Origin: Staphylotrichum longicolle
Lineage: Eukaryota; Ascomycota; Sordariomycetes; Sordariales; Chaetomiaceae
NCBI GenBank assembly: GCA_019096155.1
Contig: JAHCVI010000004.1
Location: forward strand, 248,001 to 312,000
Direction of reading: 5' to 3'
Length of the DNA stretch: 64,000 nucleotides
Positions 22,108-33,968 of the stretch are shown here, piece after piece. How positions within the stretch are numbered: the stretch's first letter is position 1; the number at the start of each line of letters is the position of its first letter. The notes below the pieces were generated by a model. It was not told the DNA's origin and made no database searches. It saw only the letters and a list, made by a program, of their open reading frames with translations. The position numbers and the translations under genes were made by a program.

Positions 22108-23162
22108 TATGCTTTCTCAAAGGTTGTTTGGTGAGGGTCTTTTGCGGGTGTCAAGGTCCTGTGTCAATGTCAAACAAGACTTGGTAGCATGCGTGCTGGA
22201 CGAGCCTGCGTCTGGACCGGGTCTGTCAATGTACTGAACCGGGAGGGCGGTAACGAGCTGCGTGTGTAAGACACCGCAGCGGAGATGTCCCGTAGTTCAC
22301 AAGGATGCCCAGATAAGAGGTCAGTCTGCCATGCAGCCGTGGCCACCACTCGGTGTCAACCAGCTTGTACGTAAACCCCCAAGAGATGCAACCAGGAATG
22401 ACATGCTTGGCACTATTTTCTCGGCATCCATAACAATGAAGCTATAAGTGGCAACTCGATAGCGTCGAGGGCGGCGTGGGTTTGCGAGCATGCCGCTTCC
22501 CCCGCACAAAACAGCTCACAGACAGCTGGGACGGGCCAATCACCCCCCCAATGGCCACGACGGGAGTCTGGTGGTTGGCACCTCGGGGTTACACTGGGCC
22601 ACAAACGGATGGTCGCTCACATGCAAGCCCCGCCATGCTGCTGCCGGCATCCCACCAAGGCTAAGCTCCGCACGGCACGTTGCTGCTGTCCCGCCCTCGC
22701 GTTGCGGAGGTGGGATGGATGCATGGAATGATGGTGTTGAGGAGCGGGGGATTCGGGGGATTCGACCAACCACTCTGCCGTCTCAGGGTGCGCTGGTCCG
22801 GTTTCCTGGCTTGCCCCGGGTCCTTTGAAGATCCAACTTATGCGAGCACTTACGTGACCTGTATGTCAAATAGCCTGCAGCTCCGGTGCAACCATGGGAC
22901 AGCGTCTGCCCATTCCGGAACCCGGAGTCCGGAACCTTCATATTGCGTGCACCACCTGTGATAGACAAAGACTGCGCAGGAGACCCGCTGCTCTGGCTCT
23001 CAACCTGCAGCCTGATATTCTGCTGAACACCTCAGCTAGCGCACCGGGAAGCCTCGGTTCAGCCGTCTTGAGACGACACGCCCGGACTCGACCGGGGCGG
23101 GCTACTTCTCTCTCCCACACCGCACCCCTTTCCGTGGGAGTGGAAGACCGACAGAGACGACG
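22108..23162. promoter_or_regulatory. Divergent promoter region
   Basis: 1.05 kb between the starts of the minus-strand dehydrogenase and the plus-strand membrane protein, so it must carry both promoters. No coding frame was recognised. No specific operator was identified. Confidence 0.45.
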
Positions 23163-24360
23163 ATGAGAGACCCCAACATGCTCCGGCACCTCGCCATAGC
23201 GGCCTCCCTCCTCCAACACGCCCTCGCCCTTCCCCAAGCAGGCATCACTGCCGCCCCCTCTCCCGTCGTCTGGGTGACCGTCGACGCCTCCGGCTCCGCC
23301 CAAACCGTCCGGCCGGCCGTAATCACCACCGAAGGCCACCTCGCAACCGTCTCCAATGCCCCCTCCGCCCTCATCTCCACCGCAACCTACACTCTCTCCC
23401 CGAGCGGTCGCGCATCCACCTACACAGGCCGCGCCCCCGTAGCCTCCGCAACAGGCACAGGCGGCAGCCTCGCCGGCGTCTTCCCGGCCTGCGACACCGA
23501 CGTCGGCCCCGTCGAGCCCTTCTGCCTCCCCAAGTCAGGGAGCGAACTCTACCCCGGCAAGACCTACTACAGTACGTTTCCCCCTCCCTTCCCCTTCCCA
23601 CCCCAAACCCGCTCACCTGTCCCCTGTACTAACCTCCCCTGTCCGCTCACAACAGTAACCTGGTCGCCCTCTTACTTCCCCACCCCCAACCTCCAGCTCG
23701 CCCTGCACGTCAACTACTCCACCACCGGCACGGGCTTCACCTCCGCCCCGCTGCCCGCCAGCCAGGGGTTCTACGCCTGGACGATCCCCGCCGACTTCCT
23801 CGCGTCGCGGGGGAACCCCGCGCCCACCCGCTACGACATCACGTTCGCCCTCGCGTACGCCGACGACGCGACGCCGGCCGACAACGACTTCGAAAGGCGC
23901 GTCGGGCCGACCGTGTACGTCACTGCCGCACCCCCGGCGGCGGGCGAGGATACCGCGGGTGGGGGAGGGGGAGAGGGAGGGGCCACGCGCAGCGTGGTGG
24001 GGATCGCGGTGCCGGTGGTGATTGTCGCCGTGCTGGCGCTGCTCGGCGCGGCGTGCGCCGTGTCGTGGCGCAGGACGGGACACATGCCGTTTGCGGGGGT
24101 GGTCATGCGGCGGCGGTCGGCGGCGGGTATGGCGCGCGGCAGAGCCGGTCGGAGAGGGTTGGGTCTGGGGCGGGGCAGGGGCTTGGGGGGGAGGAGCAGA
24201 AGCAGGAGCAGGAGGAGGAGGGGCGGCGACGGGGGATAACAAGTCGGAGACGAACGTGGGGATCCAGCTGACGGATCGGGATAGTTGGTCGCCGACGGGG
24301 CGGACCGCTGGGAGGAACGTGTTTCGGGAGGAGGTGGAGAGGCAGGCGAGGCTGGGGTGA
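23163..24360 (+). CDS. Type I single-pass membrane protein of fungal surface family (two frameshifts)
   Basis: Exons 23163-23571 and 23656-24360. A signal peptide ends near residue 22 (ALALP). The ectodomain includes CLPKSGSELYPGKTYYITWSPSYF, two further beta-rich blocks and a predicted 26-residue membrane span (SVVGIAVPVVIVAVLALLGA). The cytoplasmic tail makes sense only with two missing bases, near 24125 and near 24230. It then contains GYGARQSRSERVG and ends in LTDRDSWSPTGRTAGRNVFREE. Both pieces recur in a widespread but uncharacterised ascomycete membrane-protein family, as far as I recall. Corrected length is 371 residues; uncorrected, the frame stops at 24239 in an Arg/Gly tail. Likely at the plasma membrane, possibly a wall or nutrient sensor; the role is unknown. 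Confidence 0.7.
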
Positions 24361-24964
24361 GTGGCATGGAGACCGGGTGTGTGAAGGACCAGGGAAGGGG
24401 TGCAGTGGAGCTTGGTTCGGTAGACATGTATGTCTTATTTTTCTCCAGGTGCGCCATCAGATTGGTGTTTGGTGAGATTTGTACCTTGCTCGGTGTCAAA
24501 TTGAGTTCTTTGGGTGTCCAAGTCACCGAGTAAAACCCCTGATCATCGGCGTAGAATCCCTGACACAGTGGACATCATCCGGAGGACAACCCGGAAGAGT
24601 GATTAGAATGTATTGATACGGACATGCGTTTTGCATGTCATCGGTTCAGCCGATTACAAAGGGTATAGATGTCTATCCGCACGCGTTTGTGCCAAACCAA
24701 ACTGCCGCGTCGGACCTGCCGCCCGCGCTGCACCGAATGAAGCGAGTGTTGTTGAGCTGAGCCCCCCGTCGTCAGATCATGTCCCGGTCCCATCCCTGTA
24801 TCCAAAACTGCCACGCTCCTGATTACATTGCCCTCCAAACATCTCTGCTAAGGAAACTCCGCGCTGTAAAGACTGTGCCGCCACCCATTTTGGTGCGCCA
24901 CGCTGTTGATGACCAAGGAAATGTGCAACTGTCTGTCGCAGGTGTGAGTTTACTCCATGCCCCC
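24361..24964. other. Convergent intergenic region
   Basis: Between the 3' ends of the membrane-protein gene and the large minus-strand gene. Nothing coding is recognised. Confidence 0.45.
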
Positions 24965-27565
24965 TCACCAGCCCGCATCGCTGGGCTTGTAGAATCCCAC
25001 CGCGCTCAACCTCACTTGCTTCTTGTTCTTGATCGACATGGGAGTCGGGAAATCGGATGGTGAGATTGGCGAGTCAGGCCTTGGGACCCCGTGGTCCTCG
25101 TCCTCCGCCGGATCCTCGGGAATCCGGTGTGGCAAGTCATTCGGACCCCCCTGGCTGGCCTGCTCCGATCCCCGCCGAGAAGTGCTCCCATCCCTCCGCT
25201 GAGATCTCCGCGGCGCGGGCGCTGTCATGGCGCCCAGAGACGCTCTCTGCCTCGTCGAAGAGGACTTTTGGCTGCTGATCGAGCTGGCCTTGCTGTCCTG
25301 CCGTTGAAGCCCGCCTTGGCCCACTGAGCCAACGCTGTCGTCAAAGTGGATGAAGTCGCTGATCTCCGAGGCCGGTGTGCGCAAAGACGGGTCGTAGGAC
25401 GTTCGATCGACAAGAATCTTCAGGGTATCTGTCCTGTCCTTCTCGGAGGCATTCTGTTGCCGTGGGCGAGCACTCAATGTTCCCACCTCTTGCCGCATCG
25501 TGCTCCTTGACGACTGCCGGGACATACCTGCCATGCTGTCGTTGGTCATCTCGCGTCTGAGTTGATGCTCCTCCCGGTCCACATCCCCGTCAAACTCGGC
25601 GATGATCTCCTCACGCATCCGCGCGCGCTTCATCCGGAGTGCGGCCAGCAGCATTTCTTCCTGCCGCGTAACCGCCATGAACCGCCCGCTGCTGCCATCG
25701 TGGATGCTGCTGGCGGCGCTGCCCCGGCGCCCGCTGTTCGCAGCGCTGCTCATGCTCGTGCTGCTGTGAATGGATCCGTTGTCGGGAGCCGCAAGCGAAC
25801 GCTGGGCTTGGAGGTACAGGTCCACGTTGGTGGGGGCGGCAGCCCGAGACTGTTCCGAAACACGGGAAACCGATGCTGACCTTGAGCCACGGTTTGCTGG
25901 CGGGGCCGGGAAGTCGAACTGGGATTCGCTGCGCATCTTCTTGGGCGCCTTCTTGGCAACGCTTGCCGAGTTCGAGCCCGGGCTTTGGGCCTGAGAAACT
26001 GTGCGGTCGGTAGAGGTGGTATTGATCGATAACCGGGACGTCTCGTGCACGAGCCCATGGCCCGAGTGCGACGACGTCTTGGAATTGAGGGAACTTGTCC
26101 TGGGAGTGATCTTGGGCCCGTTCACGGCCGAAGAGGTCTGGCCAACAGGGAACACTTGGGTGCCGGCTGCGAACGTGGTCCTCTTGACCGGTTTGCCCCG
26201 AGCCCCGTCGTATGCGCCCATACTGGTCTGAGACATTGGAGACCGCGGGCTGGTTGGGCTGGCTTGCCCGTCGCTCAGTGGCGGGACGGCGAGGGATCCC
26301 TTGGACGAGAGCTCGTAGTCGTCTTCGGAGTCGGACGAGAGGGCCAGGACACTGTTCTGCAACAAGTCAATCTCTTGGAGGCTCCGCTCCGTTCGTTTTG
26401 ACGCCTTTGACGTCCTCGTGTGCCGACTCGAAATGCTCGCACAGTCGGTAGGAACGGGGCTCGAGGGGGTCCCCGCGCCGGCCATCCTGAGCTCTGCGGC
26501 AGTGAGTCTCGGGGGCGCTTGTTTAGACGCATTGGCGATTCGGGGCGCATTGCCTGGGAAGGGCGACAGGAACGCCTTCCCCGACTGGACCGGGGGCTGG
26601 GGCAGAGGGTATGAGGGTGGTTGCCTATCTGGGGGCGGGTGAAGATGATAGTCGCTCGTCGGGAATTCCTGGTCCATGGCGTCGGCAAAGGTCCTCTGCT
26701 CGTAGTGATCGTAGAGATTGTACAAATCTATGCTGGCCTTGGTTGGCTGCTCCTTGCCGGAACTCGGCCGGCCTGTCGTGGTATATGCAGCGCTTTGTTG
26801 TGCTGGTTGCTCCCTCAACGACTCTCTTGTCATCTGCTTCTTCAGTCCCCGCTCCACTCGCTGCGGTATTGGTGGCGGGGTTGGCGACGCGGATGTGAAG
26901 GACGGGGATTTCGTTAATGTGTGGTTACTGAGGTTGCTATTGTTGGGTTCCGGCTGGGCGTGCTTTGGCGACCTGTGTCTGTGCAGCAATGAAGAGAGAT
27001 CCCGCCTCGAGGGCTTCTTTCGAGCCTTCTTCATTTGAGGTGTCTCATTAAACTCCCCGTCAATGTCCAGCAGCGCCTGGGCTTTTGCGGGCAGCCCTTT
27101 CGCCATGGCCGAGTTCGAGGTCTGCTGCGAGATGGCAAGGGGGAGCTTCGCCTTGTCGTAGTACGACGTGATGGTCGAGCTCGACTGCCGCCGCCGCAGG
27201 CTCGACGCGTCCGTCGCACCGTCAGGGGCCAATGACCCAACCATGTCCCCTTGCCTGTTCAAGACTGAGGGTATAATGTCGGAATCCTGCTCCCATCGCC
27301 TCTCTCGCAGCGGTTTCGGGCCACCCCACCGATCGCGTCGCGTGGCATGGCTCTGCGCTCCGTTTGTCGTCTCAGTAACTGCAATACTGATGCCCGAAGT
27401 CGACTGGGTCTCCCAGACGGGGATCGTGGCCGCGTCAAGAGTGATTTCTGCGGTTCCGAGGATCTTCTGCGCCTTAGTCGTGAAGGGTCCTGATATTGGC
27501 GGCGGAGGTGTGTGTTTCGGTTTGCGGCCTGGCAGCGGGAAGACAAACTTCGCAGAATGCCCCAT
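24965..27565 (-). CDS. Large, mostly disordered conserved fungal protein
   Basis: Single exon, 866 residues from ATG at 27565 (the open frame extends slightly upstream but only with a GTG). Rich in Ser, Pro, Arg and Gln throughout, so mainly disordered. Two blocks look constrained: an Arg/Glu-rich helix near residues 630-690 (RQEEMLLAALRMKRARMREE), probably a coiled coil, and the extreme C-terminus (VRLSAVGFYKPSDAGW). The basic RRDLSSLLHRHR patch and many SP/TP sites suggest regulation by phosphorylation. Such proteins occur in many Sordariomycetes without assigned function. There is no signal peptide or membrane span. Confidence 0.75.
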   Translation of the reverse strand: MGHSAKFVFPLPGRKPKHTPPPPISGPFTTKAQKILGTAEITLDAATIPVWETQSTSGISIAVTETTNGAQSHATRRDRWGGPKPLRERRWEQDSDIIPSVLNRQGDMVGSLAPDGATDASSLRRRQSSSTITSYYDKAKLPLAISQQTSNSAMAKGLPAKAQALLDIDGEFNETPQMKKARKKPSRRDLSSLLHRHRSPKHAQPEPNNSNLSNHTLTKSPSFTSASPTPPPIPQRVERGLKKQMTRESLREQPAQQSAAYTTTGRPSSGKEQPTKASIDLYNLYDHYEQRTFADAMDQEFPTSDYHLHPPPDRQPPSYPLPQPPVQSGKAFLSPFPGNAPRIANASKQAPPRLTAAELRMAGAGTPSSPVPTDCASISSRHTRTSKASKRTERSLQEIDLLQNSVLALSSDSEDDYELSSKGSLAVPPLSDGQASPTSPRSPMSQTSMGAYDGARGKPVKRTTFAAGTQVFPVGQTSSAVNGPKITPRTSSLNSKTSSHSGHGLVHETSRLSINTTSTDRTVSQAQSPGSNSASVAKKAPKKMRSESQFDFPAPPANRGSRSASVSRVSEQSRAAAPTNVDLYLQAQRSLAAPDNGSIHSSTSMSSAANSGRRGSAASSIHDGSSGRFMAVTRQEEMLLAALRMKRARMREEIIAEFDGDVDREEHQLRREMTNDSMAGMSRQSSRSTMRQEVGTLSARPRQQNASEKDRTDTLKILVDRTSYDPSLRTPASEISDFIHFDDSVGSVGQGGLQRQDSKASSISSQKSSSTRQRASLGAMTAPAPRRSQRRDGSTSRRGSEQASQGGPNDLPHRIPEDPAEDEDHGVPRPDSPISPSDFPTPMSIKNKKQVRLSAVGFYKPSDAGW

Positions 27566-30500
27566 CGCGGGCAGCACGGTCGACGAGTTCCGACGTCACC
27601 GGTGTCGACTCCGGGGTCTGGTGCCGGGTCTTTAAATGGTCGTCGTGGTCTTCGGATCAACGCCCCGCCGGTGATGCATGCGCGCGGAGATGGGCGCTGT
27701 GTCGAGAAAAAGCAGCGCAGGAAGCTGTCGTCGTCGGCTTCATGCGCATCCCAACACGCAGTGGAAATTTCGGTCTTCGCATGAACGCAGCCACCCTCGG
27801 GACCCGACAGAAAGTTTGACCAGCTGACGAGCGATGGAGTCCCAGTCCCGACGCAACGGCGTGTTCATTTCCCCTATGCAAGGAACCGCCTGGCTGCGCG
27901 ACCCGACAGACGGGATCTTGCGTCTTATGTTGGACGGCGTGGGCAGGGAAGATTGGATTTCCACGGCAAACAAGACGTGGCCCGCTGTCCCGGCCGAGCA
28001 TGTGCAGACCGGGCACCCTGGCGTCGGCAATCAGCACGATCCCTGGTGGTGATGGAGACTCCACCCCCCTAGCCTGCGCACGACAGGCGTAATTTGGCAA
28101 ACTGATGGTCTTGATCGGAAGAGGATCGTTCCGTCAGCGGGACCTCTGCAGCGCAGCCAGGAATGTCGAACGCCGCCTCCGCAGACTGGATGTGAGTTGA
28201 AGGGAGAGGGGAAGAAGCGGTGCGGCATCTTGGGATCAAGAATCACCGCGACGGCTGCAGCGAGGGCGCACATGGGCCTCAACCATTGGGCAAGGGCCTG
28301 ACTTGCATGGTGACACAAGTCAGGTCGCGGCCATCGACGAGGAACACCTGGCTCTTGGACACCGAGGAGACCCCAAGAACCCTGTCGTTAAGCTGCAGGG
28401 ATCGCAGGTGCCCGTGCAAGGCATCGATGTCATGGCACGCGGAAAATTCCCACGCAGCTGCGATTCGTCGACAGATGCCAATTCGGGTCCAGGTCAATGC
28501 CACCAACAACCGACCCGCGGCATCCCGCAGGTGCGGCGGGTTCTCTCGATGATGAACAAGAGCGGCGGGTTTGAACTGAAGAGTGGCGGTCTGGCGAGCG
28601 ACAGCGGCTCGTTGCGTGCAGAAACAGCGATCACCGTGTCTCATTCCAGCGTGGCCGCCAATGTCGCATTCTGCGGAGAGAACCGATTGATCGCCCGCAA
28701 TCTCTCGAGCCCCATCGCAAATCGGCACCGCGAGAAACACGATCCCCAGATTTTCCCAACAATCCCACGCTCGACTGGGGTCCAGCTGAGGGTCAGGTGC
28801 GCGGGTCGTGATGCTTCTCCTCAGGTGCAATTTGAGACAGAACGGTGGGAAAGTGGGAAGCTTGGGGGCTTTTGCGGTGATGTCAACGGCCTGAAACTTT
28901 CGGGGAGAGAGGGGGGAGCCAGGGTCCCAATTGCCCAGTGCCCAGTGCTGCCCTGCACTTTCCTCGATCCTCCGCAAAGCTTGGACGAATGCAACTTGGC
29001 TCTTTCCTGTCTTGGTGAAAATCTGCCATCAATTGGGCCCTGCGTCCGAAGTCGCCGTCTGCACCGCTTTCCGTCCCAAATCAGGAGCAAATTTCAGTCA
29101 CAAAACGCAACAAACAAGGGCCACGTCCGTCCTCCAAACCAAAAAACCCGCCGTCAGCTAACCCGCCGTCAGCTCCCTGGACGGCTGCCATCCGGTTGTG
29201 TTTCAACTCGCCGGGATCGCGCTAATAATAAGCAGGAAAATCACCGAATGATCTGCGATCAGGCCGACCGAGAAATGTACACAGTAGGCGATAGCGTTAT
29301 GTGACATGCAGCTACGCCCCTTGTTGCCATCGAGCATCGGCGATGCCAACCCCACTGTGTGTCGTTCTTCATCACTGTCAATTTGACGCTTCTGGCGATC
29401 CAAAACCACACCAGGGTCCCCCAGGCACGGGCCTCTTCCAAGGGACGCGACCTCATCCTAGCGCACGGGACACAGACCTGGACAAGCCAAAAGAGGCCTG
29501 GCTTGCCAATTCCCGTTCTGCTTCGGGTCAAGAAACGAACCAGGCGGCTCCCCAGCGAGCCCATGGTGGCTCAACCATGGCATGGTCGGCGTTTCCGGCT
29601 GAGATGCCCTTGTCACCAAACATCGCCCCTTGGTCCTCTGGTGGCGGTTCCCAATGTGCCAGACAAAGTCAACCATCAAGTTTGTGACTGCGAAAGGACT
29701 CGGTGCATTTCTTTCTTTTGTCCGTGCCGCCCGCCAGCGCCCGTCCGGTTTCGGGCGCCAGCTTTCTCGAAGCCCTCTCTCTCTCTCCCAGTCATTGTGG
29801 AACTAACATTTAACATCTTTCTGTTTCACAGCAACAGACAGCTTTTATGCGTTCCACCACTCTGTAACCGTCGTTGTCCCAGTCCGGCTTCGGTCCCGAA
29901 AACAAGCTTATCTTGCGAGTGATGACAAGTTTGAGGTCCCGTCAAACACCTTGTTTGCCCAGGGGAACGGGTCAAAACATGCTCACCCCGCGAGAGACAA
30001 ATGGGTTTGTCAATGCGGCGGCTCCGAGATAAGTTAGGTAAATGGCCTGCCGGATTCGACCCCAGCTGCCGAAGCGGGATGCGGACTCGGACCCCGTGCC
30101 GAAGGCGGGGAACCTCGACTGATCGGCCCCGGCGGTGTCGCAGCTGCAACCCAAAGCACGCCGTCACCTTCTTAATGTGTTCCTTGGAGCAGGGCACGGA
30201 CGGGAGAGTCGCGCGGTGAGTGATATATCACATGCGACATGCTAGCTTGGTGCCAGTCACTTGTGCTGTCCGTGTGTTGGGGTTTGGTGATGACTGATGA
30301 GGGGTGAAGAGGGGCTTCACCAGGGAGCTCTGCTCTCGTGAACAAGTGGGGAAGCTCATGCAGCACCAGAACCTCAAGCTCCGCAAGCATTGAGGGAGCT
30401 TGCAAATATTGCCATGCACCCAACACAATGCTATGCTATGGCGAAGTCATGAGACCCAACGTTGGGGTCCGAAGCTGACAATGACAACTATGTGTATTCC

Positions 30501-30806
30501 AAGCCATTGTGTGTACAGGATCCAGGATTGTTCCTGTCCACCTAACCGTCTATCCGAAACCACAACCGTCGGCTCGCCCTGGCGTTTTCAAGGCGGACTT
30601 GCGTCCCTCTCCTCAGGTATTCAGCACGCCCCTCGACCCCAAACCCCGGGGGCCGCTATGCTATCGTTTCGCCGTGTAAATGCTTTTCCTTGCAGTCCTC
30701 GGCGTCCCGCTTCTTCAATTTTTGAGTCCCATTTGCCCCGATTTAGCAAGCCATTGTTTGACTGCCCAGCCCCTCAAGTGTCATAAACCATAAGCCATAA
30801 CCCATC
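27566..30806. other. Long gene-poor region
   Basis: 3.2 kb. The longest frame runs through 28303-29304 on the plus strand (first ATG at 28432). It is opposed by a minus-strand frame over 28279-28977. Neither shows a domain, a signal peptide or strong third-position bias, so I do not call either a gene. The part near 27566 is the promoter of the large minus-strand gene. Confidence 0.4.
29146..29174 (+). repeat. 15-bp direct tandem repeat, two copies
   Basis: The unit ACCCGCCGTCAGCTA occurs at 29146-29160 and again from 29161, matching over 14 of 15 bases. It is small and isolated in a gene-poor stretch. Confidence 0.8.
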
Positions 30807-32468
30807 TCAATCATCGATCTTCCGCCCCCTAGCCGAAGGAGCCCGTTCATGAAACATTAGCGGCGAAGAGGGCCTCGACGTCGACAAGCCCGCGCTGCGC
30901 GCTGAGTCCATGGGGTTGACCGAGAGCCGGTCCTGGTCGAGATACCGCGGGGTGCCCTCGACGGTGGTTTTCTCGTAGCTGACGATGCTGATGGGCGGCG
31001 GGCGGGCGCGCTTCCGCTCGGGGAGGCTATACATGTACGTCGCGCCAATGACAAGGGCGGTGCCGACGAGGAACTGCCAGAGGTCAGACTCAGTCGAACT
31101 GTGATCACGCGGACGGAGAAAAGGGGGCATACCGAGAATGAGACTTCAAAGTTGAAGAAGAAGACGCTGAACAAGAAGCTGATGACGATGCTGATGCTCG
31201 TGGCGAAGTTCTTGGCGATGTTGTCGGCGTAGTTGATGCAGAGCGACGCCAACACCCCGCCCATAGCCTGGAAGGTGATGGCTGTCCATACGATGCTGTT
31301 GTACCCGTCGAAGAAGCCGTGCTTGGCGATCTCGGGCGCGTCGTTGATGATGACGCCGATGATGAGCGCGGGGAAGAGAGAGTAGAAGGAGAGCTGGATG
31401 TTCCTCGTCCAAACGGAAACAGGCGTGGCCGAGTCCTTGAGCAGCTTCTCAAAGTAGACGCCCGTCAACCCAGACACCACCGCCGCGACCAGGACCGCAG
31501 TCAGGCCGATCGAGTAGTTCATCTTGGGTGTGCCGTCCAGGTCCTCCGCGATGCCTTCGTATGTCGCCGAGCGCCGGGTGAGCTCGGTCATCAACCCGGA
31601 AACACCACGCTTCGTCAACTCCCTCGCCGCCTCCACCGCGCCTCCCGCAAACTGCCCCAGCTCGTGTACGGATCGTGGGAAGAAGTGGTCGCTAAAGTCG
31701 TGGATGTCCAACGCCAGGTCCTTGGCGTTCGATGAAGGGAGAGACACGACTGAAACGCCGGCTGTCAGCACGATCAGCGAAAGCCACCGCCGAGCTCCGA
31801 GCGAGCGGCCGAGCAGGACAACCATGAAGATTGCTGTCGTGATGATCTGCAAAGGTCAGCCAACCGCAGCAATGCGCCCAGACTGCATGTCCCCGGAACC
31901 TGGAACCCATCCTACCTTCAGCTGGTACAGCACCTGGAAGTGCACCGCATCCAGGTTGCTCAACGCCACGTACTGCAGCGTGTTCTCAAACGTGTACAGG
32001 ACGGCCGGAATCGCCAGCTTCCAGCTGTCCCCGGAGAAGACCTGGTTGTATATCTGCTCGAAGATGACGGCCACGGGGGTCTGCGGCGCAAGGCTCCTCG
32101 AGACCTCGTGCATGGAGAATGTCAGGGATATCGCGAGCTTGATGACCTCGTTGAGCAGGACGGCGGTCGAGGCGAAGTAGCGGTGGTCGCCCGGCGGGGT
32201 CATTATCCGCGAGTAGTGCATAATCTGGTGTGCCCGTGGTGTCAGCGCGAGGGTTGTCGAGGTGTGGTATCTCTGCAGGCTCGTTCGGGGGATCGCATAC
32301 CAGTATGAGCGCTGAGTTTTGCAGCATCAACTGCGCCCCGGCATGTCAGCAACTCCTCCAGCTCCTTCGGACGTCAAGACGAGGGCGTACTGTGAGCAAC
32401 GATGCCTGCTTCATGGGCATGCCGAGCAGGGTCGGCCCCGTCGCCATCTTAGGGCTGTGGGCGGCCAT
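30807..32468 (-). CDS. Golgi UDP-galactose-type nucleotide-sugar transporter
   Basis: Five exons on the minus strand (32468-32391, 32330-32301, 32224-31916, 31846-31133, 31073-30807) give 465 residues, all in phase. The 10-residue second exon (LMLQNSALIL) joins a leader ending GMPMKQASLLT to IMHYSRIMTP, the usual start of nucleotide-sugar transporters. Family motifs follow: FLNEVIKLAIS-like LLNEVIKLAIS, ALSNLDAVHFQVLYQLK, the GVYFEKLLKD segment, TAITFQAMGGVLASLCINYADN, and ISIVISFLFSVFFFNF. About ten membrane spans are expected. A hydrophilic loop of some 70 residues separates the two halves. The Pro/Ser-rich C-terminal tail faces the cytosol. It should import UDP-galactose or UDP-GlcNAc into the Golgi in exchange for UMP; the exact sugar is not decidable here. 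Confidence 0.9.
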
Positions 32469-33968
32469 GGTGGGTGCAGCAATTGTTGGGCCGCTGGTGG
32501 CCGGCAAGTCTGGAGTCTTGGTTTCTTCGGGTCTGCGCAGATCGAATTGACGATGTTGAGACCTGAAAATTGTTCTTCTGTCTCGAGAAAATGCGCCAGA
32601 CCACCGTCGTGGGTTTGGCGGGAAAAAGAAAAGTCAGTGCCCCCGACGTCACTGAGACGAAAATTGGTGGTTCCAAAATGCACGGTCGCGTGCGCCTTCG
32701 TTAATTAAGTGGCGAGAGCTCCTGCAGGTGTCAGGGCGCTGCAGCGGGACTGGCTCGGGTGCAACTCGGAGGGGACAGGGTCGCAGTTATCGGTTCGTGT
32801 GCGCTGGTTTCAGCCGATCTTGTCAAGGTCTATGGTGTCGCAGCTGGTGATATCGCGCCGGGACAGGTCGGACGAGAGCGGTCGCGATCAAAAGAGTCAC
32901 TGTTGGCAGTGCGACCGTCACAGTCCCTTTGTTCGGTTTGTGAGGACAAAGCTGCAACGGCCTGGCCCAGAATGTCTCGCTGACGGGAGTTCGGTATGCT
33001 TTGCCTCCCCAAAATGGAGATTGTGCCGCGACAAGCAATCGGTCAGAAACACATGCGCCGCAAGATCATTAAATATGTAACGAGTGTCCTGGACGTCATT
33101 GATGAGCAGCAGCTCGCTGGCAGGCCCCTCAGCGCAAGCTCCATCCCCGCCTCAGCTTGTCTGGTCTCCACCATTCCATTCCGGCCCCCTTGGTGGGGTG
33201 CGCAGAAAGAGCGGTGGCTGGCGCTGGTGACCGCATGTGCCTGCCAATAGGGGCGACATTTTTTAGTTTTGAGTTGTTCAACTCTTCTGGGACAGCTATT
33301 AGGGTCCATGAGGCGGTCAGATGAGCTGATTTTCTCCGCACTTTTGTGTCCAGTGACTGGCGGCGCCTGCCCTGATGCAGCACACACTGCACGCCTTAAC
33401 GGCATGCAGTGCAACCCCACTCGGAAGTGGGGCCCCGCCTCTGAAGCAGATCCGAGCGCCGGGCCTCCGCCGGTTTTCCGGCGCTTGGCAGCCTCCGGTT
33501 CCGATCAAGACCAGCACCGAAAAGACCCACTCTGTCCGGCCGAGATCTGTTCACCACCGGCAGTGTTCTCATATTTCACTGCACATTGGTAGGCTTCTTG
33601 ACCGGAGGTAGCATTTCCATCACCCTAGGCATCATATGCCAGAGGATGAGAAGTGAACATGGAATCCATCAAAACGGGCACATGTTTTGTTTGACCGGCT
33701 CCCGGACCTTGATCATGATTCCGTCAATTCACACAGCTGAGGTTTTCTCTCCGTCGAGTCAAAGCTCTGCTCTCCCTCCTTGCATCTCTAGGTAGTCATG
33801 ATTGCGATGGTGCTGGTCCAGTTCCTTCCACGGCGCCCATACCGTCCACAAACAGTCCATCAAAACAAGAGTGGAATATTGTCCAAGCTCCCTCTTGAGT
33901 TGCATCATTTCTTCTCCCCATACTCAATCAGTGTTTTGTTTTCGCAACGAAAAAACAGAGCGCCCATC
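32469..33968. other. Divergent intergenic region
   Basis: 1.5 kb between the starts of the transporter (minus) and BTB gene (plus). Several 70-125 codon frames exist but none looks coding. 33800-33968 probably includes the BTB gene's 5' leader. Confidence 0.4.

Noticed and set aside
23613..24526. Long minus-strand frames opposite the membrane-protein gene
   Set aside because: Pro/Arg-rich shadows; the plus strand has a signal peptide, intron and membrane span.
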